DNA of 64,000 nt. It comes from Fibrobacterota bacterium (GTDB lineage: Bacteria > Fibrobacterota > Chitinivibrionia > Chitinivibrionales > Chitinispirillaceae). The stretch lies in contig JAEZKC010000044.1 of assembly GCA_023436205.1 (NCBI GenBank), forward strand, positions 80,886-144,885, in the 5' to 3' direction. Shown here piece by piece: positions 51,769-61,170 of this stretch (the stretch's first letter is position 1; the number at the start of each line of letters is the position of its first letter). A program made the position numbers and the translations under genes. The notes under the pieces are model-generated. The model saw only the letters and a list, made by a program, of their open reading frames with translations, searched no databases and had not been told where the DNA came from.

Positions 51769-54669
51769 ATGCGATCCAGAAGTACGATGACGGTTTTGCT
51801 GATTTTGGCTGTTTCTCTTTTGTATTTTAAACCGGCTGCGGCTCAGCGGCTGATGGAGAAACTGGATCGGGGATTGATCGCTGTGAAATCGGGAAACGGC
51901 TATTTTGTCTCCTGGAGGATGTTCGGCACCGATCCCGAGGGGATTGGATTCAATGTATACAAAGGATCCACCAAGCTGAATTCATCGGTTTTAACAAGTG
52001 CAACTAGCTACCAGGATAACAGCAGTGGGTTCGGTTCTTACACCATAAGGCCAGTCATTGCCGGAGTAGAGCAGGCATCGAGTCCGGCAGCTCGAGTTTT
52101 GTCCACCAACTATCTTTCCATACCTATTTCACCACCAGCAAACGGTTACAACGCCGGTGATGCATCTACAGGAGATCTTGATGGAGATGGCGAATACGAA
52201 ATAGTGCTTAAGTGGGAACATACTCCCAAGGACAACTCTCAATCCGGAATTACTCAGAAAACAATTATTGATGGTTACAAGCTCAATGGAACCCGACTCT
52301 TCAGAATCGATCTTGGAATAAATATTCGAGAGGGTGCTCACTATACTCAATTCATGGTGTATGATCTTGACAGTGATGGTAAAGCTGAAATTGCCTGCAA
52401 AACCGCTCCGGGAACCAAAGACGGTACGGGAACGTTTATCAAAAAAGGCCCGGCAGCCAATGCCAATCATAGTGCCGATTACAGGAATAGTAGCGGTTAC
52501 ATTCTAAGCGGGCCTGAGTACCTTACTGTTTTCAGGGGAACAGATGGTGCGGAACTTGGTACAGTTGACTACAGGCCACCTCGAGGAACCGTGTCAAGCT
52601 GGGGGGATAGTTACGGTAATCGGGTCGATCGATTTCTGGCTTGTGTGGCGTATCTTGATGGAGTTAAACCCAGTCTTGTCATGTGCAGGGGGTACTATAC
52701 TCGTGCAACTCTCTGGGCACTAGACTTCAGGGATGGCAAGCTTACTGAGCGCTGGTTTTTTGATTCAAACGTAAGTGGTAATGGCAATGCTGCGGGGCAG
52801 GGGAATCATAATCTCAGCGTTGGGGATGTTGACGGAGATGGAAAAGATGAAATCGTGTATGGCGCCTGCACGATTGATGATAATGGAACGTTAAAAGGAT
52901 CAACTCGAGTGGGGCATGGTGATGCTGCTCACCTGTCGGATATTGATCCTGACCGTCCAGGGCTTGAATATTTCTCCTGTCATGAGGGGGGAGCCTGTGT
53001 GGATCTTCGTGATCCTTCGGGAAGTTCTGTTCTGTGGAGCAAACCTGGCTCTGGAGACATTGGAAGAGGATGTGCAGCAGACATTACTGCAGCGCACAGA
53101 GGCATGGAATGCTGGGGGAGTTCAGGGCTGGGGCTTTACACCTGTAAAGGTGCATCTGCTGGTGCTATGCCTTCTTCCATAAACCATGTAATCTGGTGGG
53201 ATGGAGATCTTCTTAGAGAGCTTCTTAACGGAAACCAAATTAACAAATACGGTGGTTCCAGACTTTTAACTGCAGACGGGTGCACATCAATTAATGGAAC
53301 TAAGTCCAATCCCTGCTTACAGGCAGACCTGCTTGGAGACTGGAGAGAAGAGGTGGTTTTCAGGACTACGGATGCAACCAATCCCAGTTTGCGTGTGTAT
53401 ACTACTACAATTCCTACATCTCACCGTCTATATACGCTTATGCACGATCCTCAGTATCGCGTCAGCATTGCCTGGCAGAATGTCGCCTACAATCAGCCTC
53501 CCCACACAGGTTTTTACTTGGGGGACGGGATGACATCTGCACCCAAACCCAATATCACGCTTGTTGGTGAAGACATACTGACATATACATTAAGCACATC
53601 AGTTGCATCAGGACAGGGAAGTGTTTCACCTGCAAGCGGCAGCTTCGAAGCAAATGCTGTTGTCTCCTTGACAGCAGTTCCCGGCTCAGGGTATCTGTTT
53701 GATCACTGGGGCGGAGATCTTTCCGGAACGGCCAATCCCATATCAGTTGCCATGAATAGGAATAAAGCAGTATCTGCATATTTCATCTCTGATAACAGGG
53801 TGTATTATAATGTTATTACACAGGCTACACCTGGAGGATCGGTGGTACAGAATCCCCTGGGAGAAAGACAGTTGGAATCTTCCCAGATAGGCTTTACAGC
53901 ACTACATGATCAGGGTTGGGTGTTTATTGGATGGAGTGGCGACTTTACAGGAACGAATGCTGATTACACAATTACATCATTGAACCGTAACACAAATCTT
54001 ACCGCCACGTTCCGGCCCTTAAACCCTCTGCTGTATGAAGCGGAATACGCTACTCTGGGCAGCGCGGTTGTGGAAAACGAACATCTAGGCTTTACCGGAA
54101 CTGGTTATGTCAATGTGGCAAATGAAAGTGGCTCATATCTGGAATTTCCAGTATATGTGGAAAGCGCCGGAAATAAATCAATTCTTCTTTCATATGCCAA
54201 TGGGGCAACCTCCGCCCGAACGTTTGCAGTAAATGTGAATGGTTCTGATTTCAGTACCCTTACATTTGAGCCTACGGGAGCCTGGACCAACTGGAATAAA
54301 ATGGAGTTCACTATTGATTTACCTCAAGGCTATAATACCATAACTTTCATATCCAATGCTACTGAAGGCGGTCCCAATGTTGATAAACTGGAAATCGGGG
54401 TAATGACTCCGGTAAAGACAAATCACAAAACTGGGAAATGTATACTGCTTAAGCATGGAATAGTGCACATCGAATCCAAAATTGCCGGAAGCAGCATTTC
54501 TGTAGAAGTATTTGATTTGGGCGGAAGGAAGGTATTCGCAGAAAAAATGCTGAGTATTGATTCAAGGTTTTCCAACATTTCATTATCTAATCTGCAAAGC
54601 GGCAGTTATCTGATAAAGGTAACTGTTGATGGTATGAAGAGTGTGCACAGAATGAATATTGCGAGGTAA
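51769..54669 (+). CDS. Rhamnogalacturonan lyase (PL11) with CBM and sorting domain
   Basis: PL11 enzymes cleave the rhamnogalacturonan I backbone of pectin by beta-elimination. The 966-residue secreted protein has a signal peptide (1-25), a PL11 catalytic propeller (about 28-605; GLIAVKSGNGYFVSWRMFGT, DASTGDLDGDGEYEIVLKWE, DLDSDGKAEIACKTAPGTKD), two bacterial repeat domains (about 605-670 and 680-745), a CBM6/35-like module (about 757-880; YEAEYATLGSAVV) and a type IX-like C-terminal domain (from about 895; VEVFDLGGRKVFAEKM). GGGAG precedes the start. It follows the TIGR02147-lipoprotein pair and likely shares its substrate. Confidence 0.95.
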   Translation: MRSRSTMTVLLILAVSLLYFKPAAAQRLMEKLDRGLIAVKSGNGYFVSWRMFGTDPEGIGFNVYKGSTKLNSSVLTSATSYQDNSSGFGSYTIRPVIAGVEQASSPAARVLSTNYLSIPISPPANGYNAGDASTGDLDGDGEYEIVLKWEHTPKDNSQSGITQKTIIDGYKLNGTRLFRIDLGINIREGAHYTQFMVYDLDSDGKAEIACKTAPGTKDGTGTFIKKGPAANANHSADYRNSSGYILSGPEYLTVFRGTDGAELGTVDYRPPRGTVSSWGDSYGNRVDRFLACVAYLDGVKPSLVMCRGYYTRATLWALDFRDGKLTERWFFDSNVSGNGNAAGQGNHNLSVGDVDGDGKDEIVYGACTIDDNGTLKGSTRVGHGDAAHLSDIDPDRPGLEYFSCHEGGACVDLRDPSGSSVLWSKPGSGDIGRGCAADITAAHRGMECWGSSGLGLYTCKGASAGAMPSSINHVIWWDGDLLRELLNGNQINKYGGSRLLTADGCTSINGTKSNPCLQADLLGDWREEVVFRTTDATNPSLRVYTTTIPTSHRLYTLMHDPQYRVSIAWQNVAYNQPPHTGFYLGDGMTSAPKPNITLVGEDILTYTLSTSVASGQGSVSPASGSFEANAVVSLTAVPGSGYLFDHWGGDLSGTANPISVAMNRNKAVSAYFISDNRVYYNVITQATPGGSVVQNPLGERQLESSQIGFTALHDQGWVFIGWSGDFTGTNADYTITSLNRNTNLTATFRPLNPLLYEAEYATLGSAVVENEHLGFTGTGYVNVANESGSYLEFPVYVESAGNKSILLSYANGATSARTFAVNVNGSDFSTLTFEPTGAWTNWNKMEFTIDLPQGYNTITFISNATEGGPNVDKLEIGVMTPVKTNHKTGKCILLKHGIVHIESKIAGSSISVEVFDLGGRKVFAEKMLSIDSRFSNISLSNLQSGSYLIKVTVDGMKSVHRMNIAR

Positions 54670-54812
54670 TTTTCAAGAGCACTGGATGGAAAAGGACTTC
54701 CGGTGCTCAGTTTTCTATTCTCAGGAAAAGTTGCATTCTGACTCACGCAAACGGGCTATGATGGTAATCCGTTTGCTTTCTTTTTTGTATATAAATCCTA
54801 AAGGAGTTAACC

Positions 54813-55063
54813 ATGGGCAATGCAGGGCAAAACAAGCCGAATATACCAGCTCCGCTATTGGCCCAAGCCAGATACTGCTTGGCGTTGCCATTATTATAGT
54901 CGCCAGTCTGGCCACCTGGCTTACAGTACTGGCCATAGGTTTTATGTTAGGTATTAGAGGTGTTCTTGATTTATACAGGGGTATAAAGAATCAACACTCA
55001 GGTTTAAGTAGGAACATCGGCAGAATCGTTACCGGGTGGGGATATTACTGGGAATTGAAGTAA
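54813..55063 (+). pseudogene. Small membrane protein gene with apparent frameshift
   Basis: An excellent ribosome site (AAAGGAG, 54801-54807) and ATG 54813 open MGNAGQNKPNIP, but this frame stops after 28 codons. A second frame, overlapping it, continues as SSAIGPSQILLGVAIIIVAS and a second hydrophobic stretch LAIGFMLGIRGVLDL to a stop at 55063. Inserting one base near 54848 would join the two into a two-helix membrane protein of about 83 residues. It could be an error or a mutation. I recognise no family. Confidence 0.45.
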
Positions 55064-55089
55064 TTCTGAACGGAATGACCATTACTCTG

Positions 55090-55136
55090 GCCGGCAGGGC
55101 ATTTAATCAGATAAAAAGAAAGGTGCCGGCAGGGCA
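55090..55136. repeat. Direct repeats of GCCGGCAGGGCA
   Basis: The 12-bp unit is at 55090-55101 and 55125-55136. It lies between the two convergent lyase operons; no function is evident. Confidence 0.4.
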
Positions 55137-55149
55137 GGGTTAAGCGTGA

Positions 55150-55181
55150 ATTTCCGAAGAGCCGTGAGCCTCTCCGGAAAT
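55150..55181. terminator. Possible bidirectional terminator between convergent lyase genes
   Basis: ATTTCCG with CGGAAAT and inner AGAG with CTCT give a two-part stem on either strand. It ends 18 bp before the stop of the minus-strand gene. A T-run is lacking, so termination is uncertain. Confidence 0.45.
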
Positions 55182-55198
55182 GCACACATACACCAGTG

Positions 55199-57106
55199 TT
55201 ATCTGATCAGCCTGGTCAGAGCCTTTCCGGTTCTGAGGCCAAGGTCCTCAAAAACAGGATGCACTATTACCACCCCTCTAGAAAATTTCTTAAGCTCAGC
55301 TATATGCTTAATATCTCCATAGTACTGTCCGCTTAGACTGAATACTTTGTAATAGGAAATATTTTCAGGTTGAGTTGATTTGACACTCGGTGCGATATTT
55401 TTGTCCAGCATGTTAGTCATCCCGGTGCTGAAACCATCTTTAATCCACTTATTGACAGTGGCGGCTGTAAAATCCTCCCGCCAGTTGGACTTGCATTGCT
55501 TGCGAACTTCCTCAATGAATGCGCTGAATGTAGGGGAATAGCCTAACGAACTCATGTAGCTGTCGATTTTACGGTTTGGATCATAATATTGTACTGCCCC
55601 GATAACAGCATTCGATTCTCCGCTTTGTTCAAACCAGCCGCTGCCGGTATAAGGCGTTTTACTGATTTCAAACCACTGGTTGTCACTTCTTGTACTGAAA
55701 TATCTGTTGCTTGAAAACGAGTAATTCTGCAGGGAACCGTTAGCCTTAATAAGTCTTCCGCTTTGATTTTCATTGTGGAATGTATTACCAGAAAAGCTGA
55801 TATTGCTCTTGTCACCACCATCTTCAATCGAAAGTAGCTGTCCGTTTGCATTGATTCCATACATGGTGTTGCTGTCGATTCTTACATTCCTGGTTTGACC
55901 GATAAGATTCATCGCATAAACATTGCCGACAACCGGGTTCATTTTATGCAGAAAGTAGTTGTTGGAAACCACCCCGTCATCCCAGTCGTTTATCTCCAGA
56001 TACCAGCCAAGTGTCCGATTTGTGGGTTGGCTCTGTCCCATATCCAGCATTACATTGTTGGTGATTCTAATATTTTTAAAACGGTAGGGGGGGTCTGATT
56101 CATTTCCACCCATGCTGATACCGATTTCACCGTCTACATAGAGATTGTTGTCGATGGTGATGTTTCTTGCGCTGGCTTCCCCTGAATTGGCAGTCCATTT
56201 ATTGCCGATGCTTGAAGGACGCAGGAAAATATTCTTTCTGAAAATCACCTCATGGGCACCTGAAAAATAGGTGTTATGGTTGAACATGGTAGCTTGCCCC
56301 TCTTCTTTCTCGTTGCCACCGTCAATTTGTTGCTTATACCATCCATTATGGTCAAATACATTTTCTTCCAGAGTTATGGATACATTACTAGTATATAAAC
56401 CCTGACTATGAGCTGTTGTGCAGTAGTTGTCAAGTATCACACATCTTCTTATAACTATATCTTTGAGTGTTCCCGGTCCCTGGATGACGTTACTTAGATA
56501 AAACCTGAAACGACATCCTTCAATGAGCAATCCGGTGCCGGTAAAGCCTTCGCCCACATAGAAATTAAAACCTGTATGTCCCTCAGGACCGGTATACTCG
56601 TTTGAATCGGGATTGCGGGTATGTGCATAGAAGTCAATATCGACGAACGCCACGTTGTTGAAATCTTTACAGCAGTAGTCGATGCCGGATGCAGTTCCGG
56701 TCTTTAAAAGTGGACGGTCTGTCCCCGTCCCGTAAGATGCAACCAGAAAAGGTGCATTAACTGACAAACCGTTCTTTTTTTGCAAAGGTTCATACCAGAC
56801 ATCACCCCTTTTTAGAAGTATCCAGTCAGGTTGTTTGTCGCGTGCAGCCGCGTATGCTGCAGCTATGGTTTTAAAGGGTTTAACATTTCCGGGTAAAAAT
56901 GGATCATTACCCACTTCCGGAGATGATTTTGAATAGGTGAGAGCTGTTTGGTCATTTCCGGTGCTGCTGCTTACGTATAGTATTCTGCTCTCATCCTGTG
57001 GATGAAAAATCGTCCATCCATCACTGTCTTTGGGAAGAGTATTTTGTGTAAATGCCATTCCTGCGAAAACGAGTATCAGCAAAGGCATAATGTGCGGTGA
57101 TTTCAT
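55199..57106 (-). CDS. Secreted right-handed beta-helix protein, pectate lyase-like
   Basis: The 635-residue protein has a signal peptide (IMPLLILVFAGMAFTQ) and a long run of beta-helix coils (about 75-480; NVAFVDIDFYAHTRN, DIVIRRCVILDNYC, ITIDNNLYVDGEIGISM). The C-terminus (YYKVFSLSGQYYGDIKHIAE and RGVVIVHPVFEDLGLRTG) looks like a weak type IX sorting domain. The fold hosts many pectin-active lyases and hydrolases, but I cannot see a specific catalytic set, so the substrate stays open. AGGAGGAAAG precedes ATG 57106. It lies 25 bp behind the LRR lipoprotein gene, in one operon with the TIGR02147 gene. Confidence 0.82.
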   Translation of the reverse strand: MKSPHIMPLLILVFAGMAFTQNTLPKDSDGWTIFHPQDESRILYVSSSTGNDQTALTYSKSSPEVGNDPFLPGNVKPFKTIAAAYAAARDKQPDWILLKRGDVWYEPLQKKNGLSVNAPFLVASYGTGTDRPLLKTGTASGIDYCCKDFNNVAFVDIDFYAHTRNPDSNEYTGPEGHTGFNFYVGEGFTGTGLLIEGCRFRFYLSNVIQGPGTLKDIVIRRCVILDNYCTTAHSQGLYTSNVSITLEENVFDHNGWYKQQIDGGNEKEEGQATMFNHNTYFSGAHEVIFRKNIFLRPSSIGNKWTANSGEASARNITIDNNLYVDGEIGISMGGNESDPPYRFKNIRITNNVMLDMGQSQPTNRTLGWYLEINDWDDGVVSNNYFLHKMNPVVGNVYAMNLIGQTRNVRIDSNTMYGINANGQLLSIEDGGDKSNISFSGNTFHNENQSGRLIKANGSLQNYSFSSNRYFSTRSDNQWFEISKTPYTGSGWFEQSGESNAVIGAVQYYDPNRKIDSYMSSLGYSPTFSAFIEEVRKQCKSNWREDFTAATVNKWIKDGFSTGMTNMLDKNIAPSVKSTQPENISYYKVFSLSGQYYGDIKHIAELKKFSRGVVIVHPVFEDLGLRTGKALTRLIR

Positions 57107-57131
57107 CTTTCCTCCTGAAAGGGTGTTCAGT

Positions 57132-58616
57132 TTACGGGCAGCTCTTCTGTCGAGACAACCAATCCGAATCGGTATGATTTTCAAGCCACTGTGCAACTTC
57201 TGCAGGAATTGTACAGAGGTTATTTCTGTCAACGTTGATATCCTGAATTTGTGCTAGTTTCAAAACGGACAACGGTAAACTGGTCAGCTCATTATCGTAA
57301 AGTGCCAGGTTTTTCAGGGATGATAATGATCCGATTTCTTCCGGTAAAGTAGACAGTTCATTAAAACTCAACTGAAGAATTTCCAGTTGGGACAGTTTGC
57401 TGAAGCTTTGTGGCAGACTTGTAAGCAGGTTGTTCCCTGCCCATATCTGTTGAAGTTTTGGTAAATTTCCGATTTCATCCGGAATTTTGTCAAGGTTGCA
57501 TTGAAATATATCGAGCTGTTCGAGATTGTGCAGGTTTCCCACAAGCGCAGGAAGGGAATCAATCGGGTTAGCTCCGATTGAAAGCTTTCTGAGTCGTGGC
57601 ATAAAGTAAACAGAGTCCGGAAGCTCTTTGATGCTGTTATAGCTTAGTTTTAAAAATTCCAGAAAAGGAAGTCTGGTGATTTCAACAGGTATAGAGAGGA
57701 TTGCATTGTGTTCGGCTGTTAAAGCAGAGAGGTACCGGCATTTTCCCAGTTCCGGTGGCAGACTGGTAAGGTTATTATTGGAAACTGACAAGGTATAAAG
57801 AAAACTGCATGATCCAATTGCTGAATGAAGTGATGAAATACCCAGTCCCGCAAGATTCAGTGTTCTGATTCGTCCATTGGAAACTGATGTAATTTGATCG
57901 AAAAAGTAGGGCATGTTAATTTTCTGACTGTCTAAAAACGCCTCTATTGTCAGAGAATCTGATTTGTATGTTTCAGGGATCACCTCTGTCCAGGATTTCT
58001 GTTGCAAGTCAATGTTCTGAATCAAACTGCTTTGGGACGATTTGATTATGATTTCAGGAATGAGAAGAGTATCCTTGTGGTCGGTTGTAACCAGGAGTGA
58101 ATAATTTCCCGGTGCGAGCGATTGGAAAGTGAAAAAGCCGGAGGAATCAATAGTGGCTTTATGCTCAAGACCCAGGATATAAACAGTTGCTGTTGATTGT
58201 GTTTCTGGTAGATTGCCTTCCATTCTTCCAGTAAGTGCCAATGAAAGAGTGTCAAGGTGAATGGTTGAGTTGTTTTGTGAAGAAATTTCGATAGTGGCAG
58301 TTGCAGCCAGAGAATCATTTTTTCTGATTTCTAAAGTATAGTGGCCGCTTTCCTTGATTTCTGCCTGGAAGTATCCTGAGTCGTTGGTGCAGGTGTTTAC
58401 AACCTCTGTATTGCTCCTGCCGTCCATTATATAGGTAGAAGGACGCAATCTCACTTCTGCCTTTTGAACAGGTTCGTTGCCGTAAACGACTACCGCTCCA
58501 ATCCTGGCATTTTCCGAATCTGTCGTGCCTCCAGCTACAGGTCCGCTTGTGCACTGTATAAGCATTAGCAGCGCTATAAAAAAGAAGAACGTGAGCGATT
58601 TGAAATCAGGCCTCAT
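57132..58616 (-). CDS. Lipoprotein with regulatory-like module and leucine-rich repeats
   Basis: The 494-residue protein has a lipoprotein signal (FFFIALLMLIQC then TSGPVAGG). Residues about 35-225 are homologous to the lipoprotein at 49961: IGAVVVYGNEPVQKAEVRLR, TNDSGYFQAEIKESGHYTLE, TATVYILGLEHKATID. From about 265 to 480 come eight or more leucine-rich repeats (LSVSNNNLTSLPPELGKC, LPFLEFLKLSYNSIKELPDS). LRRs bind ligands, here instead of the LamG domain of the paralogue. Its ATG overlaps the end of the TIGR02147 gene by 11 bases. It likely acts with that regulator as a sensor pair. Confidence 0.87.
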   Translation of the reverse strand: MRPDFKSLTFFFFIALLMLIQCTSGPVAGGTTDSENARIGAVVVYGNEPVQKAEVRLRPSTYIMDGRSNTEVVNTCTNDSGYFQAEIKESGHYTLEIRKNDSLAATATIEISSQNNSTIHLDTLSLALTGRMEGNLPETQSTATVYILGLEHKATIDSSGFFTFQSLAPGNYSLLVTTDHKDTLLIPEIIIKSSQSSLIQNIDLQQKSWTEVIPETYKSDSLTIEAFLDSQKINMPYFFDQITSVSNGRIRTLNLAGLGISSLHSAIGSCSFLYTLSVSNNNLTSLPPELGKCRYLSALTAEHNAILSIPVEITRLPFLEFLKLSYNSIKELPDSVYFMPRLRKLSIGANPIDSLPALVGNLHNLEQLDIFQCNLDKIPDEIGNLPKLQQIWAGNNLLTSLPQSFSKLSQLEILQLSFNELSTLPEEIGSLSSLKNLALYDNELTSLPLSVLKLAQIQDINVDRNNLCTIPAEVAQWLENHTDSDWLSRQKSCP

Positions 58617-59457
58617 TTACCATATCCTTGGTCATCTTTTGACTTACGGGAAAGAAAGCAAAATTTAACTCGTACACTTGATCTGTCTGATTACTATCAG
58701 TCACAATCTGCTTTATTCTCTTCTTAAAAGCTTTTAATTCCACCTGAAGAACTTTATACTGTTCGGCTGAAATGCCTAGAGTCATGGTTGAAATGTTTCT
58801 GACAGATCTGTCCATGGAATGAAGTGCTTCAATACTGTGTTTGAGCATCGCATCCATATAAGCCTTTACGGCCAGATGCTGGATATCGGCATCGGCAGTA
58901 ACCGACTTTTCTGTTTGAGAGTGACTCCCGTCGGGATTTTTCCTTATCAGATCAAGTTTTATCAGGAGATCAACCGCTTCCCGTGCTTCTTTTGCACTTA
59001 TTGCCGGTATAATGGTTTTCGCCAACTTTGTATAGTCATCCTTGAAAGGGTAGAGGCAGATCAGTTCCCTGATCACCGGAGTATACCAGTTTTTGAAATA
59101 ATCATATTGTTGAATCTGTAGAACTGTCTCATTTACTACCCCTTTCACGGACCGTAGGGCAGTATAGTGTTCATTTTTTTCTGTACCAGTTTTGGCCTGA
59201 TTAAAAAGCACGAGATTTCTGAAGTAAATTTTTTCTTTTTCAGAGAGCTTCAATGCGTGTGCAAATTTTTCTATCATGGGACGAGTCAGATTTCTCTTTC
59301 CCTCAATAACTCGCAGGAGGAAAGATGACGAACTGATTCCCGCTTTCATTGCAAAATAGCGGTGAGAGAAATGGCGGGTGTTCTTCTTTTCATATTCGTA
59401 GAAGTCCTGAAGGAAAACACGATAATCGATGTAGGAGCTGAGAGGTTTGCGCTTCAT
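58606..59457 (-). CDS. TIGR02147-family protein (DUF4423), second copy
   Basis: The 283-residue protein aligns along its length with the one at 49137: YIDYRVFLQDFYEYEKKNTR against YFDYRKYLRDFYEEIHAKDP, and IRELICLYPFKDDYTKLAKT against VRELIGVYPFYGNYQELADL. The body and C-terminus (INFAFFPVS-type end) also correspond. ATG 59457 is preferred because it gives the family start; an in-frame ATG at 59526 has no homology. A TGTGCAC palindrome lies 63 bp upstream. It is the first gene of the minus-strand operon. Confidence 0.88.
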   Translation of the reverse strand: MKRKPLSSYIDYRVFLQDFYEYEKKNTRHFSHRYFAMKAGISSSSFLLRVIEGKRNLTRPMIEKFAHALKLSEKEKIYFRNLVLFNQAKTGTEKNEHYTALRSVKGVVNETVLQIQQYDYFKNWYTPVIRELICLYPFKDDYTKLAKTIIPAISAKEAREAVDLLIKLDLIRKNPDGSHSQTEKSVTADADIQHLAVKAYMDAMLKHSIEALHSMDRSVRNISTMTLGISAEQYKVLQVELKAFKKRIKQIVTDSNQTDQVYELNFAFFPVSQKMTKDMVNEA

Positions 59458-59519
59458 AGCAATATTATAATGTATTTCCGGGAGGGGCAGAATGGAAAAG
59501 TTTTGAAAACAGAGAAAAA

Positions 59520-59538
59520 TGTGCACGAAGAGTGCACA
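59520..59538. promoter_or_regulatory. TGTGCAC palindrome, possible operator of the TIGR02147 operon
   Basis: TGTGCAC-GAAGA-GTGCACA is a perfect inverted repeat upstream of the second TIGR02147 gene. A further TGTGCAC half-site is at 59605-59611. It may be an autoregulatory site; the binding protein is unknown. Confidence 0.45.
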
Positions 59539-59674
59539 AATAATCCTGTAATTAACTGATTTTAGGAAGGTTGTATATGTTTCTCAATCTTGATTAGAAA
59601 AATTTGTGCACGTTGGGAATGTCGCGTTCTTTGATGGCTAGGGGAATTTTCAGCCCTGAAAGCTAAAGTGCTGG

Positions 59675-60976
59675 CTACTCATAGTTTTCCTCTAGATCAT
59701 ATACCACGTGATGAAATTTACTCTTCAGCTTGAGTGAACCATCAATCATTTCAAAGTATAGGTAAATTGTATCCTCACTTACACCCGGTTCTGAATCACT
59801 GTATTTCAAGACCCATTCAGAATGCGATTCCGATCGGTAGTTCTCAATTTTCTGAATCAAACCGCCATTTAGAAAATCAGCCATTTCTTTCAGATCATCT
59901 AGCTGAAATTCTTCAACATCGGATACGATTTTGGAGATATCATCCGAGCAATCGCCATCTCTGCAATAACTGTCCTCAAAAGGGAAATGAATAAGGTTTT
60001 CTAATGTTTCATAGTCATAAGTTCTCAGGCTTATTATTAACTGTCTTATCAAAGACGTTATTTTGAAAGTCTCGTTTTTCTTGAATCGTTCCATTTGCCT
60101 TTGCTTTTTTTCAAACCACAAAGGATCGTACTGCTGCATTATTTTCTGCAGCCCGGTCCAAAGCTCGTGTTGTGATCCGTCAATAGTTCTTCGTAGCCAG
60201 AAACTCATTGCATAATAAGGAACAAAATAGAATGAGTCTTCCTGGTATTCATCATCAGAATCGATCGAAATGTGACCAAATTTTCTGTTCAGGTATTCGC
60301 TAATATTATTATCGTCAAGAATTGCATTGGTATAGCATTCAGTTTCCCATGCAGCATCATACCTGTATTGCAGTTCCAGATAGGTTAATGCAAGTGTTCT
60401 GAAGAAACGTGAGAAAATATTCGTGTAAACTGTACTGTACATATAACCTTCAAAATGGGAATCGGGAGTGGGAATGAGGTTTGAAACTGCCCATTTGATA
60501 AATGCCGGATTTACTTTTTTAAACTGCAGTACCGTGTCTTCACTGTTGAAAACAGGAATTCCACTGAGAATGCTGAATATATCATCCGTATCGACCGTTT
60601 CTTCTTCCAAACACGAAAGCGCACAAGTATTCAGACCACCCGACTGGAATCGACCGTAGACAGCGTCATTAAGACCTCCTAGAAAGTGATCATACCGCGC
60701 TCCATTAATTTTTATGTCTCGAGTTCCATAATTACCGAAAACAGAGTTGTCTTGATCAAACCAGTGTCTGAAAAAGGAACTGAACTGAATTGTGTCTCCT
60801 TGGGCGGTTATAAAGTAATCTACCGATGGCTTCTTTTCTGATTCCTTTTGCATTTGATGGACTTCTTTTTCAAAAATGACTGATGTTCTGTCTTCGTTAA
60901 CCTCTGTCCATTGTCTTTTTTCGGAATTGTGGCATGCAAAAGACAAGACCAAGCAGATTGGGAATATGATTTTCAT
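59675..60976 (-). CDS. Lipoprotein of unknown function
   Basis: The 433-residue product has a short lipoprotein signal (IIFPICLVLSFAC then HNSE) and an acidic, aromatic-rich body. I recognise no domain. Residues 95-180 include a Cys-containing stretch (GGLNTCALSCLEEETVDTDD). It is flanked by the TIGR02147 operon and a VIT/VWA gene, but shares no obvious module with either. It might be an envelope protein of unknown role, with weak ribosome-site evidence. Confidence 0.65.
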   Translation of the reverse strand: MKIIFPICLVLSFACHNSEKRQWTEVNEDRTSVIFEKEVHQMQKESEKKPSVDYFITAQGDTIQFSSFFRHWFDQDNSVFGNYGTRDIKINGARYDHFLGGLNDAVYGRFQSGGLNTCALSCLEEETVDTDDIFSILSGIPVFNSEDTVLQFKKVNPAFIKWAVSNLIPTPDSHFEGYMYSTVYTNIFSRFFRTLALTYLELQYRYDAAWETECYTNAILDDNNISEYLNRKFGHISIDSDDEYQEDSFYFVPYYAMSFWLRRTIDGSQHELWTGLQKIMQQYDPLWFEKKQRQMERFKKNETFKITSLIRQLIISLRTYDYETLENLIHFPFEDSYCRDGDCSDDISKIVSDVEEFQLDDLKEMADFLNGGLIQKIENYRSESHSEWVLKYSDSEPGVSEDTIYLYFEMIDGSLKLKSKFHHVVYDLEENYE

Positions 60977-61170
60977 AAAGCCCTGCTTTCGACTATGTTT
61001 AACTAGCTACAAAAAATCGTTGGAAAATTGAGAAAGGAAGCGGTTATGGTGTATCCTTTTCCAAGATATATGATAGTAATCCCTAGCAGCAAATAATAAA
61101 CGGTTTTTCTAGCTTTCTCTAAAACAAACTGTAAAGGGTGGCTCACATATCGGTATTCCGCTGAATACAC

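Noticed and set aside
54659..54812. Upstream extension of the small membrane frame to overlap the PL11 stop
   Set aside because: No ribosome site and unlikely composition; the ATG at 54813 has a strong site, so a frameshift is the better reading.
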